Below, piece by piece: positions 1 through 6,155 of a stretch of DNA of 13,674 nt. Positions within the stretch are counted from its first letter, which is position 1. The number at the start of each line of letters is the position of its first letter. The position numbers were made by a program, and so were the translations under genes. Source of the DNA: Sulfurivermis sp041678005 (GTDB lineage Bacteria > Pseudomonadota > Gammaproteobacteria > Thiohalomonadales > Thiohalomonadaceae); assembly GCA_041678005.1 (NCBI GenBank), contig JBAYOW010000050.1, positions 1 through 13,674 of the forward strand, given 5' to 3'. Under the pieces are notes generated by a model. The model ran no database searches. It was given only the letters and a program-made list of their open reading frames with translations, and was not told where the DNA came from.

Positions 1-2
1 CA

Positions 3-279
3 CGCCAAATTATCGGCGAGTCTGGTGTTCAGGCGGCAATTATTTTTACCGTTAACTTATTAGCGCGACACGACAATGATTTGCTGGTTCGTCAAATCGA
101 TACGTTACGCGATGTTGTTCGCTCGGTACGGTTACGCTATCCCTTTATTACTCATAGCCGAGTTGTTTTGCCCGAACATCTGCATCGTGTCATTAAGCTG
201 CCGCCTGGTGACTTTAGATTTTTCGACCCGCTGGTATTTGATTAAAGCTGTTTTTTCCAAAGCATTGCCAATTAAATAA
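3..279 (+). pseudogene. REP-associated tyrosine transposase (RAYT, Y1_Tnp) remnant, frameshifted and truncated
   Basis: RAYT proteins are HUH-type single-strand transposases related to IS200/IS605 TnpA and are associated with REP palindromes. Read in frame 3 from the window edge, the sequence gives FTVNLLARHDNDLLVRQIDTL, then VVLPEHLH (HLH at 177-185, the HUH-type histidine pair), then LPPGD. This follows the family pattern FTVNLL...RR.HPF...VVMPDHLH..W.LP.GD. At about 213-219 the frame must shift: family-like sequence DFSTRWYLIKAVFSKALP resumes in frame 1 and stops at 277-279. One extra base near 216 explains this. The C-terminal part, including the catalytic Tyr region, is missing after KALP, so the gene is dead. 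The 5' end lies off the window or is also degraded, because the residues before FTVNL do not look like the family. The family call comes from recognising these motifs; no alignment was run. Confidence 0.75.
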
Positions 280-285
280 ATGGCA

Positions 286-304
286 TCTGACCCTGAGGAA
301 TCCC
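286..304. repeat. Left copy of 19-bp direct repeat bounding the accessory segment
   Basis: TCTGACCCTGAGGAATCCC occurs here, 6 bp after the stop of the RAYT remnant. It recurs at 3780-3798 with a single T/C difference (18/19). The pair encloses the IS4 remnant, the copper ATPase and the palindrome cluster. Confidence 0.8.
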
Positions 305-417
305 CACGAAATATCAAGCAATATCAAAACGTTGAATAGCCAGATCAAGAGAATTGAATGCATGCATGGTAAATATGTGATCTCATTGGGTCTCCACAAC
401 TCAAAGAGGAACTCACC

Positions 418-1036
418 ATGCATGCCCGCAAAGTGTCGCATAAAATCCTGTTCAATACACTCTCCTGGATCCACCATGGCCGCCTTAATGCACTACACGA
501 GTGTCTGCTTGCTGCCATCGATAGCCAACGTCTCAGTGTTACCGGTATAGGCCGTTCCATTAACAGCAGCGCAAAAGAGAAGCACTGTATTAAACGAGCC
601 GACCGCATGCTATCAAACCATCATCTATGGACTGAACGTAAAGAGATCTATCGCACGATGGCAATGCTCATGGTAGGCAATATCCAAAGACCACTTATAT
701 TAGTTGACTGGTCAGATCTGGATCCACACAATCGACATTTTCTCATCCGCGCGGCAGTGGCACTTGAGGGGCGCTCTCACACGCTCTACGAAGAGGTGCA
801 TACCATCACAAGACCAAGGAGAAGCCCGCCACGCATAAATCTTTCATGAATACACTCAAGGCCATGCTTCCATCCAGCTCTCGTCCTAATTGTGGTCACC
901 GATGGCGGATTCAAAGTCCCGTGGTTCAAGCTGATCCTTAGACTGGGTTGGGATTATGAGGGGCAGATACGTTGCATTACTGCGCCTCGGCGAAAAACTT
1001 TATCGAGAAAGACGAAGGCAGGGCACTTCCAGGCAG
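418..1036 (+). pseudogene. IS4-family transposase remnant (two frameshifts, 3' truncated)
   Basis: This is a DDE transposase of the IS4 family in decay. The start ATG at 418 has a good ribosome-binding site (AGAGGA, 405-410). The first 130 or so residues resemble the N-terminal half of IS4-type transposases. The first catalytic Asp lies in VDWSDLD, followed by FLIRAAVALEGR and LYEEVHT. Near 805-810 the frame slips from frame 1 to frame 3, where KTKEKPATHKSFMNTLKAML continues the protein. Near 888 it returns to frame 1, giving IVVTDGGFKVPWFK (second catalytic Asp) and LGWDYEGQIR. Recognisable similarity fades after about 1000, and the reading frame runs into the 3' end of the oppositely oriented copper ATPase. 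The third catalytic residue (the Glu of the YREK region) and the right end of the element are absent, so it cannot be active. The 3' boundary given is approximate. Confidence 0.8.
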
Positions 1037-1038
1037 GC

Positions 1039-3126
1039 TCAAAGTTTGGTCCGCTTTAGCAACTGTGCGTTGACTGCCACCACCACCGTGCTCGCCGACA
1101 TGAGCACCGCGCCCACGGCAGGTGTCAGCAGGATATCCAATGGCGCAAGCACGCCGGCGGCCAGGGGAATCGCGAAGATATTGTAGCCCGCCGCCCACCA
1201 GAGATTCTGCACCATCTTCCGGTACGTGGCCCTGCTCAAGGTAATGATCCGGGGAATGTCGCGGGGGTCGGATCTCACGAGCACGATATCCCCGGCCTCG
1301 ACGGCGACGTCGGACCCCGCGCCGATCGCAATCCCGACATCGGCCGTAGCCAGGGCCGGTGCGTCGTTCACGCCGTCGCCAATCATCGCAACTTTTTTGC
1401 CCTGGGCCTGAAGCTCGCGAACCTTGCTGGCCTTGTCGTCGGGCAGCACTTGCGCGAACACGATGTCAATTCCGAGCTCCTTCGCAACAGCATCGGCCAC
1501 AGCCTGTGCATCGCCCGTTAGCATGGCAACCTGGATACCCCTCTCATGCAGCGCCACGATAGCTTCGCGGCTTTCCTCACGAATCGCGTCCGCCACGGCG
1601 TAAACGGCAAGGGCACGGCCTTCGCGAACGAGATAGATCGCTGCCTGCCCTCGGCTGGCTGCGGCCTCGGCGGTCTCCTGAAGCACCGGTGGCACCTGGA
1701 CCTTCTCCTCCTTGAGGAGCGCTGGACCGCCCATGTGGTACTCGGTGCCTTCGATCATGGCCGCCACGCCCTTGCCGGTGAGGGCGCGGAAGCCTTCGGC
1801 GGCAGGAACCTCTATGCCTTTGTCCTCAGCGGTCTTCACGATGCCCCGAGCGATTGGGTGCTCGGACTCCCCTTCGATACCGGACGCGATGCGAAGCGCT
1901 TCGTCCTCCGCCATGCCTTCTGCAGTGGCCATGGCCACGACCCGGAACTCGCCGAGTGTCAATGTCCCTGTCTTGTCAAGAATCACGGTGTCGAGGTTGC
2001 GGGCTTCCTCAAGCCCACGCCGGTCCCGCACCAAAAGACCGTTGCGGGCCCCCAGCGTCGTCGAGATGGCCACCACCAAGGGCACGGCCAATCCGAGCGC
2101 GTGGGGGCAGGCGATCACCAGCACCGTCACCATCCTCACCACCGAGAAGTCGATCGCTGCCCCCACCAACAGCCAGACCAACAGCGTGACGGCGGCGGCA
2201 CCGATTGCCACGAATGTTAGAAGCCGCGCCGCGCGGTCAGCCAGGTGCTGCGCTCTGGATTTGGATTTCTGTGCATCGGCTACAAGCCGCATGATGCCGG
2301 AGAGCTTGGTCTTCTCTCCCGTCCCGGTGACCTCGACGCGCAGAGATCCTTCTCCGTTGATCGTGGCGGCGATCACCTCGTCGCCTTCCCGTTTCTTCAC
2401 CGGCCTGGACTCTCCGGTGATCATCGCCTCATTGATGTCACTCTCGCCCTTGCGAATTACGCCGTCCGCGGGAACGCTCTCACCCGGACGCACTAACAGG
2501 AGGTCACCATTCTGCAACGCGCTGACGGCAACCTTCTCCTCGCCGCCAGCGGTGATCCGCGTCGCGGTGTCCGGCAGGAGCTTCGCCAGTTCCTTCAATG
2601 CCCCCTGAGCCTGATTGATGGATCGCATCTCGATCCAGTGACCAAGCAGCATGACCGCGACCAGTGTGGCCAATTCCCACCACAGCGCATTCGCCTCGAT
2701 CAGCCCGAACTGGACCACCCAGGAGAACAGGAAGGCGACCGTGATCGCAAGCGAGATGAGGGACATCATCCCAGGCAGTCGTTCCCTCAGTTCCCGCCAT
2801 GCTCCCTGCAGGAAGACCAGACCGCCGTAGACAAAGACGACCGTGGCGAGCACGGGCCCAATCCAGTCCGATCCGGGGAATGCCGGGGCTCGGTAGCCGA
2901 GTAGATCCTGGATATGGGCCGACCAGAAGACCACCGGAACAGTGAGAGCCAGCGAGAGCCAGAACCGGTCCCGGAACATCGCGGGAGAGTGGCCCTCGTG
3001 CTTGTCATGGTTGTCGTGACCAGCATGGCTGGGGGCCGCTCCATGCTTGTGGGACTTCTCGCCCGATGAAGGTTCAGGTGTAGAAGACGGCATCTCATCG
3101 GAGTGGTTTTTTTCAGATGGACCCAT
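1039..3126 (-). CDS. copB: CopB-like P1B-3-type copper-exporting ATPase
   Basis: This inner-membrane pump of 695 aa exports copper ions using ATP. It is complete, with all P-type ATPase signatures: TGES (237-240, actuator domain), DKTGT (384-388, phosphorylated Asp384), SEHP (421-424), TGD (537-539) and GDGVND (583-588). The metal-site motif is CPH (340-342) with GYN (647-649) and MSAST (676-680). That set marks the P1B-3/CopB subgroup, whereas CopA has CPC. About eight membrane segments are visible, in hydrophobic stretches around 54-71, 88-108, 120-140, 147-165, 300-322, 328-352, 640-662 and 665-688. There is no CxxC metal-binding domain; instead the first 46 residues contain eight histidines. 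The ATG at 3124-3126 has GAGAGGA about 8 nt upstream. The gene is visibly GC-richer than its neighbours and lies between IS and repeat debris, with no copper regulator or chaperone beside it. This suggests transfer. Cu(I) versus Cu(II) preference cannot be read from the sequence. Confidence 0.93.
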   Translation of the reverse strand: MGPSEKNHSDEMPSSTPEPSSGEKSHKHGAAPSHAGHDNHDKHEGHSPAMFRDRFWLSLALTVPVVFWSAHIQDLLGYRAPAFPGSDWIGPVLATVVFVYGGLVFLQGAWRELRERLPGMMSLISLAITVAFLFSWVVQFGLIEANALWWELATLVAVMLLGHWIEMRSINQAQGALKELAKLLPDTATRITAGGEEKVAVSALQNGDLLLVRPGESVPADGVIRKGESDINEAMITGESRPVKKREGDEVIAATINGEGSLRVEVTGTGEKTKLSGIMRLVADAQKSKSRAQHLADRAARLLTFVAIGAAAVTLLVWLLVGAAIDFSVVRMVTVLVIACPHALGLAVPLVVAISTTLGARNGLLVRDRRGLEEARNLDTVILDKTGTLTLGEFRVVAMATAEGMAEDEALRIASGIEGESEHPIARGIVKTAEDKGIEVPAAEGFRALTGKGVAAMIEGTEYHMGGPALLKEEKVQVPPVLQETAEAAASRGQAAIYLVREGRALAVYAVADAIREESREAIVALHERGIQVAMLTGDAQAVADAVAKELGIDIVFAQVLPDDKASKVRELQAQGKKVAMIGDGVNDAPALATADVGIAIGAGSDVAVEAGDIVLVRSDPRDIPRIITLSRATYRKMVQNLWWAAGYNIFAIPLAAGVLAPLDILLTPAVGAVLMSASTVVVAVNAQLLKRTKL

Positions 3127-3201
3127 CTATTCATCCTCTCGAAAGAGTCGGTTGATAATGCTCACTGGCAGGTTTTCCTGATCCAGATCGACAGATGTCA
3201 C
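3127..3201 (-). other. Short reading frame directly upstream of copB (possible leader peptide or remnant of a preceding gene)
   Basis: On the minus strand a 24-codon frame starts at GTG (3199-3201), encodes a peptide ending INRLFREDE, and stops with TAG at 3127-3129. The copB ATG follows immediately (TAGATG). It is in the same frame as copB, and the next upstream stop is TGA at 3205-3207. No strong ribosome-binding site precedes the GTG. It could be a translationally coupled leader, the 3' tail of a lost upstream gene, or chance. I do not recognise the peptide. Confidence 0.3.
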
Positions 3202-3219
3202 CGATCACCGAATTGAAAA

Positions 3220-3225
3220 AGTATA
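3220..3225 (-). promoter_or_regulatory. Possible -10 box for copB
   Basis: TATACT on the minus strand lies about 95 bp upstream of the copB ATG. At 16-19 bp spacing no good -35 hexamer is visible; the best is CTGGAA, at 18 bp. I see no clear CueR- or CopR-type dyad. The call is weak. Confidence 0.25.
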
Positions 3226-3268
3226 GACGCCCTATTTCGTGAATTCCAGCGTTATGCGAAGCCTTGTC

Positions 3269-3282
3269 AGGTCGGCGCTAGA
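3269..3282. repeat. Left direct repeat flanking the candidate MITE
   Basis: AGGTCGGCGCTAGA here matches AGGTCGACGCTAGA at 3722-3735 in 13 of 14 positions, in the same orientation. The two copies sit immediately outside, or 2 bp overlapping, an inverted-repeat pair. This is the arrangement expected of a target-site duplication, although 12-14 bp would be long for one. Confidence 0.6.
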
Positions 3283-3332
3283 GCAAAATCATACTTGTTT
3301 ATTTTTTTAACCTAAAAAGCAGTGCCACCTAG

Positions 3333-3352
3333 ATTCCCGCCTGCGCGGGAAT
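3333..3352. repeat. REP-like palindrome (ATTCCCGC / GCGGGAAT)
   Basis: ATTCCCGCCTGCGCGGGAAT is a perfect inverted repeat with 8-bp arms and a 4-base loop, followed by GACG. A half copy, GCGGGAATGACG, recurs at about 3556-3567. GC-rich palindromes of this type are common dispersed REP elements in proteobacteria and are often mobilised by RAYT proteins, a remnant of which lies at the window start. Confidence 0.7.
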
Positions 3353-3421
3353 GACGATTCCGAGTTGAATAGTTGCTTGATGACTGAACGTCGCTATGAC
3401 ACCAACATCTACTGAATGAAC

Positions 3422-3458
3422 ATCTACATCCGGCGCAATGCCCGCTGGTTATTGCGTC
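3422..3458. repeat. 37-bp repeat, copy 1 (GGCGCAATGCCCG...ATTGCG stem)
   Basis: This copy contains CGCAATGCCCGCTGGTTATTGCG, whose outer CGCAAT/ATTGCG arms can pair. It matches 3583-3619 in the same orientation, with four differences over 37 bp. Confidence 0.7.
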
Positions 3459-3506
3459 ATACATTACGTGCAACACCCGTCGTGGCCAAAGCCCCTGCTC
3501 AAAGCT

Positions 3507-3532
3507 CCCCTCTCCCGCTTGCGGGAGAGGGG
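3507..3532. repeat. Perfect 12-bp-arm palindrome (REP-like)
   Basis: CCCCTCTCCCGC, a TT loop and GCGGGAGAGGGG form a perfect 12-bp stem. The following GGGGGAGAGGG (about 3535-3545) repeats part of the right arm. It has no T-tract on either strand, so it is a dispersed-repeat-type hairpin rather than a classical terminator. Confidence 0.75.
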
Positions 3533-3582
3533 CTGGGGGAGAGGGTGAACAGCCTGCGGGAATGACGGGATAGGTGCAGGTC

Positions 3583-3619
3583 TTCTACATCAGGCGCAAT
3601 GCCCGTTGGTTATTGCGCC
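3583..3619. repeat. 37-bp repeat, copy 2
   Basis: Second copy of the repeat at 3422-3458. Its GGCGCAAT/ATTGCGCC arms form a perfect 8-bp inverted repeat around an 11-base loop. Copy 1 has lost one arm pair (GTC instead of GCC). Confidence 0.7.
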
Positions 3620-3721
3620 CTTGTTCGTCGTCAGCCACAAACTTCTATTTCATAAATCCGCATGGCATCAATGCTATTCAGTAATTTTGATCCTCGTATT
3701 AAAAAGTATGATCTTGCTCTG

Positions 3722-3735
3722 AGGTCGACGCTAGA
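3722..3735. repeat. Right direct repeat flanking the candidate MITE
   Basis: AGGTCGACGCTAGA is the partner of 3269-3282 (13/14). It starts 2 bp after the right inverted-repeat arm. Confidence 0.6.
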
Positions 3736-3779
3736 CCCAGTTTGGAACATTCAATAGAATAAATCGAGAACAAATAGTG

Positions 3780-3798
3780 TCTGACCCCGAGGAATCCC
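3780..3798. repeat. Right copy of 19-bp direct repeat bounding the accessory segment
   Basis: TCTGACCCCGAGGAATCCC, the partner of 286-304 (18/19). The sequence just before it (AAATAGTG) is also similar to that before the left copy (AAATGGCA), so the homology extends slightly upstream. Confidence 0.8.
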
Positions 3799-3843
3799 TT
3801 GGGCTGAGAGTTTCCAATGAAAAACGCATCAATTCAACTTATC

Positions 3844-3873
3844 TTCAGACTCATTTATGGATTGGAATATACT
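3844..3873 (+). promoter_or_regulatory. Possible sigma70 promoter for smrA
   Basis: TTCAGA (3844-3849, 4/6 to the -35 consensus), 18 bp, then TATACT (3868-3873, 5/6 to the -10 consensus). It lies about 85 bp upstream of the smrA ATG and just inside the chromosome-side border of the accessory segment. The call rests on consensus match only. Confidence 0.4.
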
Positions 3874-3956
3874 GCTCCTGCCGTCAGTAAACACACAGAT
3901 CAAGTCATGACTTCTCTCATGCTTTAATGATGCATGCGGGTTAAACTTGGTCTGTC

Positions 3957-4502
3957 ATGCAAAAGAAACCGCCACCATTGAGCGCAGAGGAAAGCGAGCT
4001 GTTCCGCTCGGCCATGGCCGATGTGCAGCCGCTTGCCACAGATAAACTGCCAAGCAGCCAGCCAGGACCTGCAGCAAAGCTACAAAAGCAGCAAGAAGAC
4101 GAGCAGCAAGTTGTACAGGATCTATTGTCAGACCCGGAATATCCAGAGTTATTGGAAACCTGTGATGAATTATTGTTTTCCCGTAGCGGCCTGCAACACA
4201 AGGTCTTGCGTAAGCTGCGCCGTGGCCAATATGCCATAGGGGCTGAGCTGGATTTGCATGGCTGTACGGTAGTTGAGGCACGCAATCTACTGGTGGCATT
4301 CCTCAACTCTTGCCGCCATGAACAAATCCGTTGTGTACGCATCATCCACGGCAAGGGCAATCGCTCATTGCAGCGACAGCCCATACTCAAAGGTAAGGTC
4401 AATTACTGGCTGCAACAACGCGATGAAGTACTGGCCTTTTGTTCGGCCAGACCTGTTGATGGTGGCGCAGGCGCAATATATGTGCTGTTGAAAATGGGTT
4501 AA
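3957..4502 (+). CDS. smrA: Smr-domain protein, SmrA-like (putative nuclease)
   Basis: 181 aa. Smr domains are found in nucleases, including ribosome-rescue nucleases such as SmrB; the role of SmrA in proteobacteria is less well defined. The Smr motifs are clear: LDLHG (98-102), IIHGKG (129-134) and a GGAGA loop near the C-terminus (169-173). The N-terminal LFRSAMADVQPL and the GLQHKVLRKLR segment (78-88) resemble E. coli SmrA (YdaL) more than SmrB, although LRRGxY before the domain is shared with SmrB. The region 40-60 is Gln-rich and hydrophilic, probably a linker. No convincing ribosome-binding site precedes the ATG at 3957; I kept it because it gives the family's usual length and N-terminus. 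The gene is convergent with truD, and its TAA (4500-4502) touches the truD stop. Confidence 0.85.
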   Translation: MQKKPPPLSAEESELFRSAMADVQPLATDKLPSSQPGPAAKLQKQQEDEQQVVQDLLSDPEYPELLETCDELLFSRSGLQHKVLRKLRRGQYAIGAELDLHGCTVVEARNLLVAFLNSCRHEQIRCVRIIHGKGNRSLQRQPILKGKVNYWLQQRDEVLAFCSARPVDGGAGAIYVLLKMG

Positions 4503-5549
4503 TTATGCTGTGGTTTGTATTACCTCGCGCACTACGGTTGTGGCATAAGTTCCAGCAGGCAGATAAAAACTCAAATTCAATTCCTGCTTGTCTCGATTCA
4601 ACTGCCAGGTGAAATTCTGCGGCCGCAAAAGCAGGCCCCGGCGCTCCTGTTGTAAGCCACGCTCCTCAAGCCCAAGCTGCCAACTGGCATAGTCGACCAG
4701 AGCGGCATTTTCCAACTCCAGAACCTCGCCGCTCGCCAGTGATGGGCCACGCCCCCACAGCGGTCCAGTCAAATGCAGTGCACCTTGAGCAATACGTGTA
4801 ATGATCGCCGGTGTTAGCTGTTCACAGTTCACCAGACTATCTGTCTCCCCTACTCTCAACACCTCCCCCGCCAGGGGTTGCTGCCAATTGCCCAGCCACA
4901 CGCGTTTGGCCAATACAGTGTTGAATAATAATGACCGTGCAGCCGAAATGTACAGTCCGCGCTTATGTCTGTCGCTCTCCTGACGGCGACCGGCAAACAA
5001 GGTATCAGCAGCAGCTAAATTAGCGCCTTGTAGACCAAAACGTTGTTGGCCAAAATAGTTAGGCACACCGCATGTTTGTATTTGCTGCAAGCGTGGTGCC
5101 AAATTTGTTAGATCACCCTGCAATTGGCGTATACACAGCTGAAAATGATTCCCGCGCAAACCACCACGACAGAGCTCTTGTCGGTGCCGTTTTATGGCAA
5201 GAATCTCTATCCCAGGCAGGGAAAAATTTGCCCAATCAGGTGACTCATCAGCCAAGTGCAGACTGAACCACTGCGTGGTCAAGGCATGACGATCTTTTAG
5301 TCCTGCATAGCTCACGGCAGATGGTTTGATACCTGCAAAGACAGCCAGCTCACGCGCCAGCCAGTCGGTATTGGTATGGCGTTTACGTACCTGCAACCAA
5401 AGATAATCACCACGCCCATCCAGCTGATAAGCTAATTCCTCATCAACCACAAAATCCTCGACAACTGTGCGCAGCACACCTTGGCACAACGGCTCACCGT
5501 AGGCATAGGTCCAGTTTGGCAGCTCGAGAAAGCTCAATTTAAAGTCCAT
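4503..5549 (-). CDS. truD: tRNA pseudouridine(13) synthase TruD
   Basis: 348 aa, near-identical in length to E. coli TruD (349). TruD converts U13 of tRNA(Glu) to pseudouridine in the cytoplasm. The family signature YAGLKDRHALTTQWFSL is present with the catalytic Asp at 86 (GLKDRHA). VVEDFVV near residue 30, the GVPNYFGQQRFG block (161-172), the SAARSLLFN segment and the C-terminal LPAGTYATTVVRE also match. The ATG start (5547-5549) has only a weak upstream ribosome-binding site, and no alternative in-frame start fits better. It is the last gene of the minus-strand run and lies 114 bp after ispF. In many Gammaproteobacteria surE-pcm follow truD; here smrA and a mobile segment lie downstream instead. 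Confidence 0.95.
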   Translation of the reverse strand: MDFKLSFLELPNWTYAYGEPLCQGVLRTVVEDFVVDEELAYQLDGRGDYLWLQVRKRHTNTDWLARELAVFAGIKPSAVSYAGLKDRHALTTQWFSLHLADESPDWANFSLPGIEILAIKRHRQELCRGGLRGNHFQLCIRQLQGDLTNLAPRLQQIQTCGVPNYFGQQRFGLQGANLAAADTLFAGRRQESDRHKRGLYISAARSLLFNTVLAKRVWLGNWQQPLAGEVLRVGETDSLVNCEQLTPAIITRIAQGALHLTGPLWGRGPSLASGEVLELENAALVDYASWQLGLEERGLQQERRGLLLRPQNFTWQLNRDKQELNLSFYLPAGTYATTVVREVIQTTA

Positions 5550-5583
5550 TAAGGCAGTGGTTGTTGCGGTCTGGATGTTTGCA

Positions 5584-5597
5584 CGCCAAGCTTGGCG
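5584..5597. repeat. Perfect 14-bp palindrome in the ispF-truD gap
   Basis: CGCCAAGCTTGGCG is fully self-complementary. It lies 35 bp upstream of the truD ATG, in the longest gap of the distal operon. No T-tract follows on the transcribed strand, so it is not a standard terminator. It could be a small operator-like dyad or chance. Confidence 0.4.
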
Positions 5598-5663
5598 CTA
5601 TTGCTGCATAGAAAATAGCCGCTCAGGTGCAGGCTCAAATTTTTAATCCGCATAGCTAATAAT

Positions 5664-6143
5664 TTACAAGGCTGTCACCAGCACTACCACATGTGCCGCG
5701 ATGCCTTCTTTGCGGCCGATGTGACCAAGGTGTTCAGTAGTGGTGGCCTTGATGTTGATCTGTCCTGGTTCGATGTTTAAATCGGTGGCCAGATGAGTGC
5801 GCATGGTTTCGATATACGGAGCGAGTTTTGGGGCCTGGGCAATGATGGTGCTGTCGATGTTGTGTACGCGCCAGCCCTGTTGTTGCAGCAGTGCGGCCAC
5901 CTTACGCAATAGCTGGCGGCTGTCTATGCCACGATATTGCTCATCTGTATCGGGGAAGTGATGACCGATATCGCCCAGGGCAACTGCGCCAAGCAGCGCA
6001 TCGCAAACAGCGTGTATCAATACATCGCCGTCGGAGTGGGCCTTGAATGATTTATCGTGCGGAATGCGCACCCCACCAAGTACAAGGTGATCGCCTTCGG
6101 TAAAGGCATGCACATCATAGCCATGACCAATGCGCAGGCTCAT
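5664..6143 (-). CDS. ispF: 2-C-methyl-D-erythritol 2,4-cyclodiphosphate synthase IspF
   Basis: 159 aa, full length. IspF cyclises CDP-methylerythritol 2-phosphate to MEcPP, releasing CMP, in the non-mevalonate isoprenoid pathway; the enzyme is a trimer. The metal ligands Asp10 and His12 (GYDVHAF) and His44 are present, together with the AHSDGDVLIHAVCDALLGA signature (35-53), GDIGHHFPDTD (58-67) and a C-terminal TTTEHLGHIGRKEGIAA block. The ATG has an AGAGG ribosome-binding site about 7 nt upstream. It follows ispD by 12 bp, so the two consecutive pathway steps are co-transcribed. I see nothing odd in it. Confidence 0.97.
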   Translation of the reverse strand: MSLRIGHGYDVHAFTEGDHLVLGGVRIPHDKSFKAHSDGDVLIHAVCDALLGAVALGDIGHHFPDTDEQYRGIDSRQLLRKVAALLQQQGWRVHNIDSTIIAQAPKLAPYIETMRTHLATDLNIEPGQINIKATTTEHLGHIGRKEGIAAHVVVLVTAL

Positions 6144-6155
6144 GTTTTTGCCTCT

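Larger units (their letters stand above)
3281..3719. mobile_element. Candidate MITE-like non-coding element (about 439 bp) with 16-bp terminal inverted repeats
   Basis: The left end GAGCAAAATCATACTT (3281-3296) and the reverse complement of the right end, AAGTATGATCTTGCTC (3704-3719), match at 15 of 16 bases. Beyond the arms both sides are A/T-rich (left TTTATTTTTTTAA, right GTATTAAA). No open reading frame of note lies inside. The interior holds two palindromes and two copies of a 37-bp repeat. Near-identical direct repeats (3269-3282 and 3722-3735) flank the arms. It could also be a composite of separate REP-like insertions whose outer repeats arose independently. No transposase in the window is obviously its partner. 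Confidence 0.5.

Noticed and set aside
1546..2608. Long plus-strand open frames (224 and 298 codons) over copB
   Set aside because: They are antisense to a complete, motif-rich ATPase in GC-rich DNA where stops are rare. Their translations are Ser/Arg/Pro/Thr-rich with no domain.
3507..3532. The 12-bp-arm palindrome as a rho-independent terminator
   Set aside because: There is no T-tract on either strand. It fits the dispersed REP-like hairpin type better.
3333..3619. Palindromes and repeats as a CRISPR array
   Set aside because: The repeats differ from each other, spacing is irregular, there are only two copies of the 37-bp unit, and no cas genes are nearby.
5584..5597. CGCCAAGCTTGGCG as cloning-vector contamination
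   Set aside because: It resembles the HindIII end of common polylinkers, but the sequence on both sides is continuous with ispF and truD and no further vector sequence follows.
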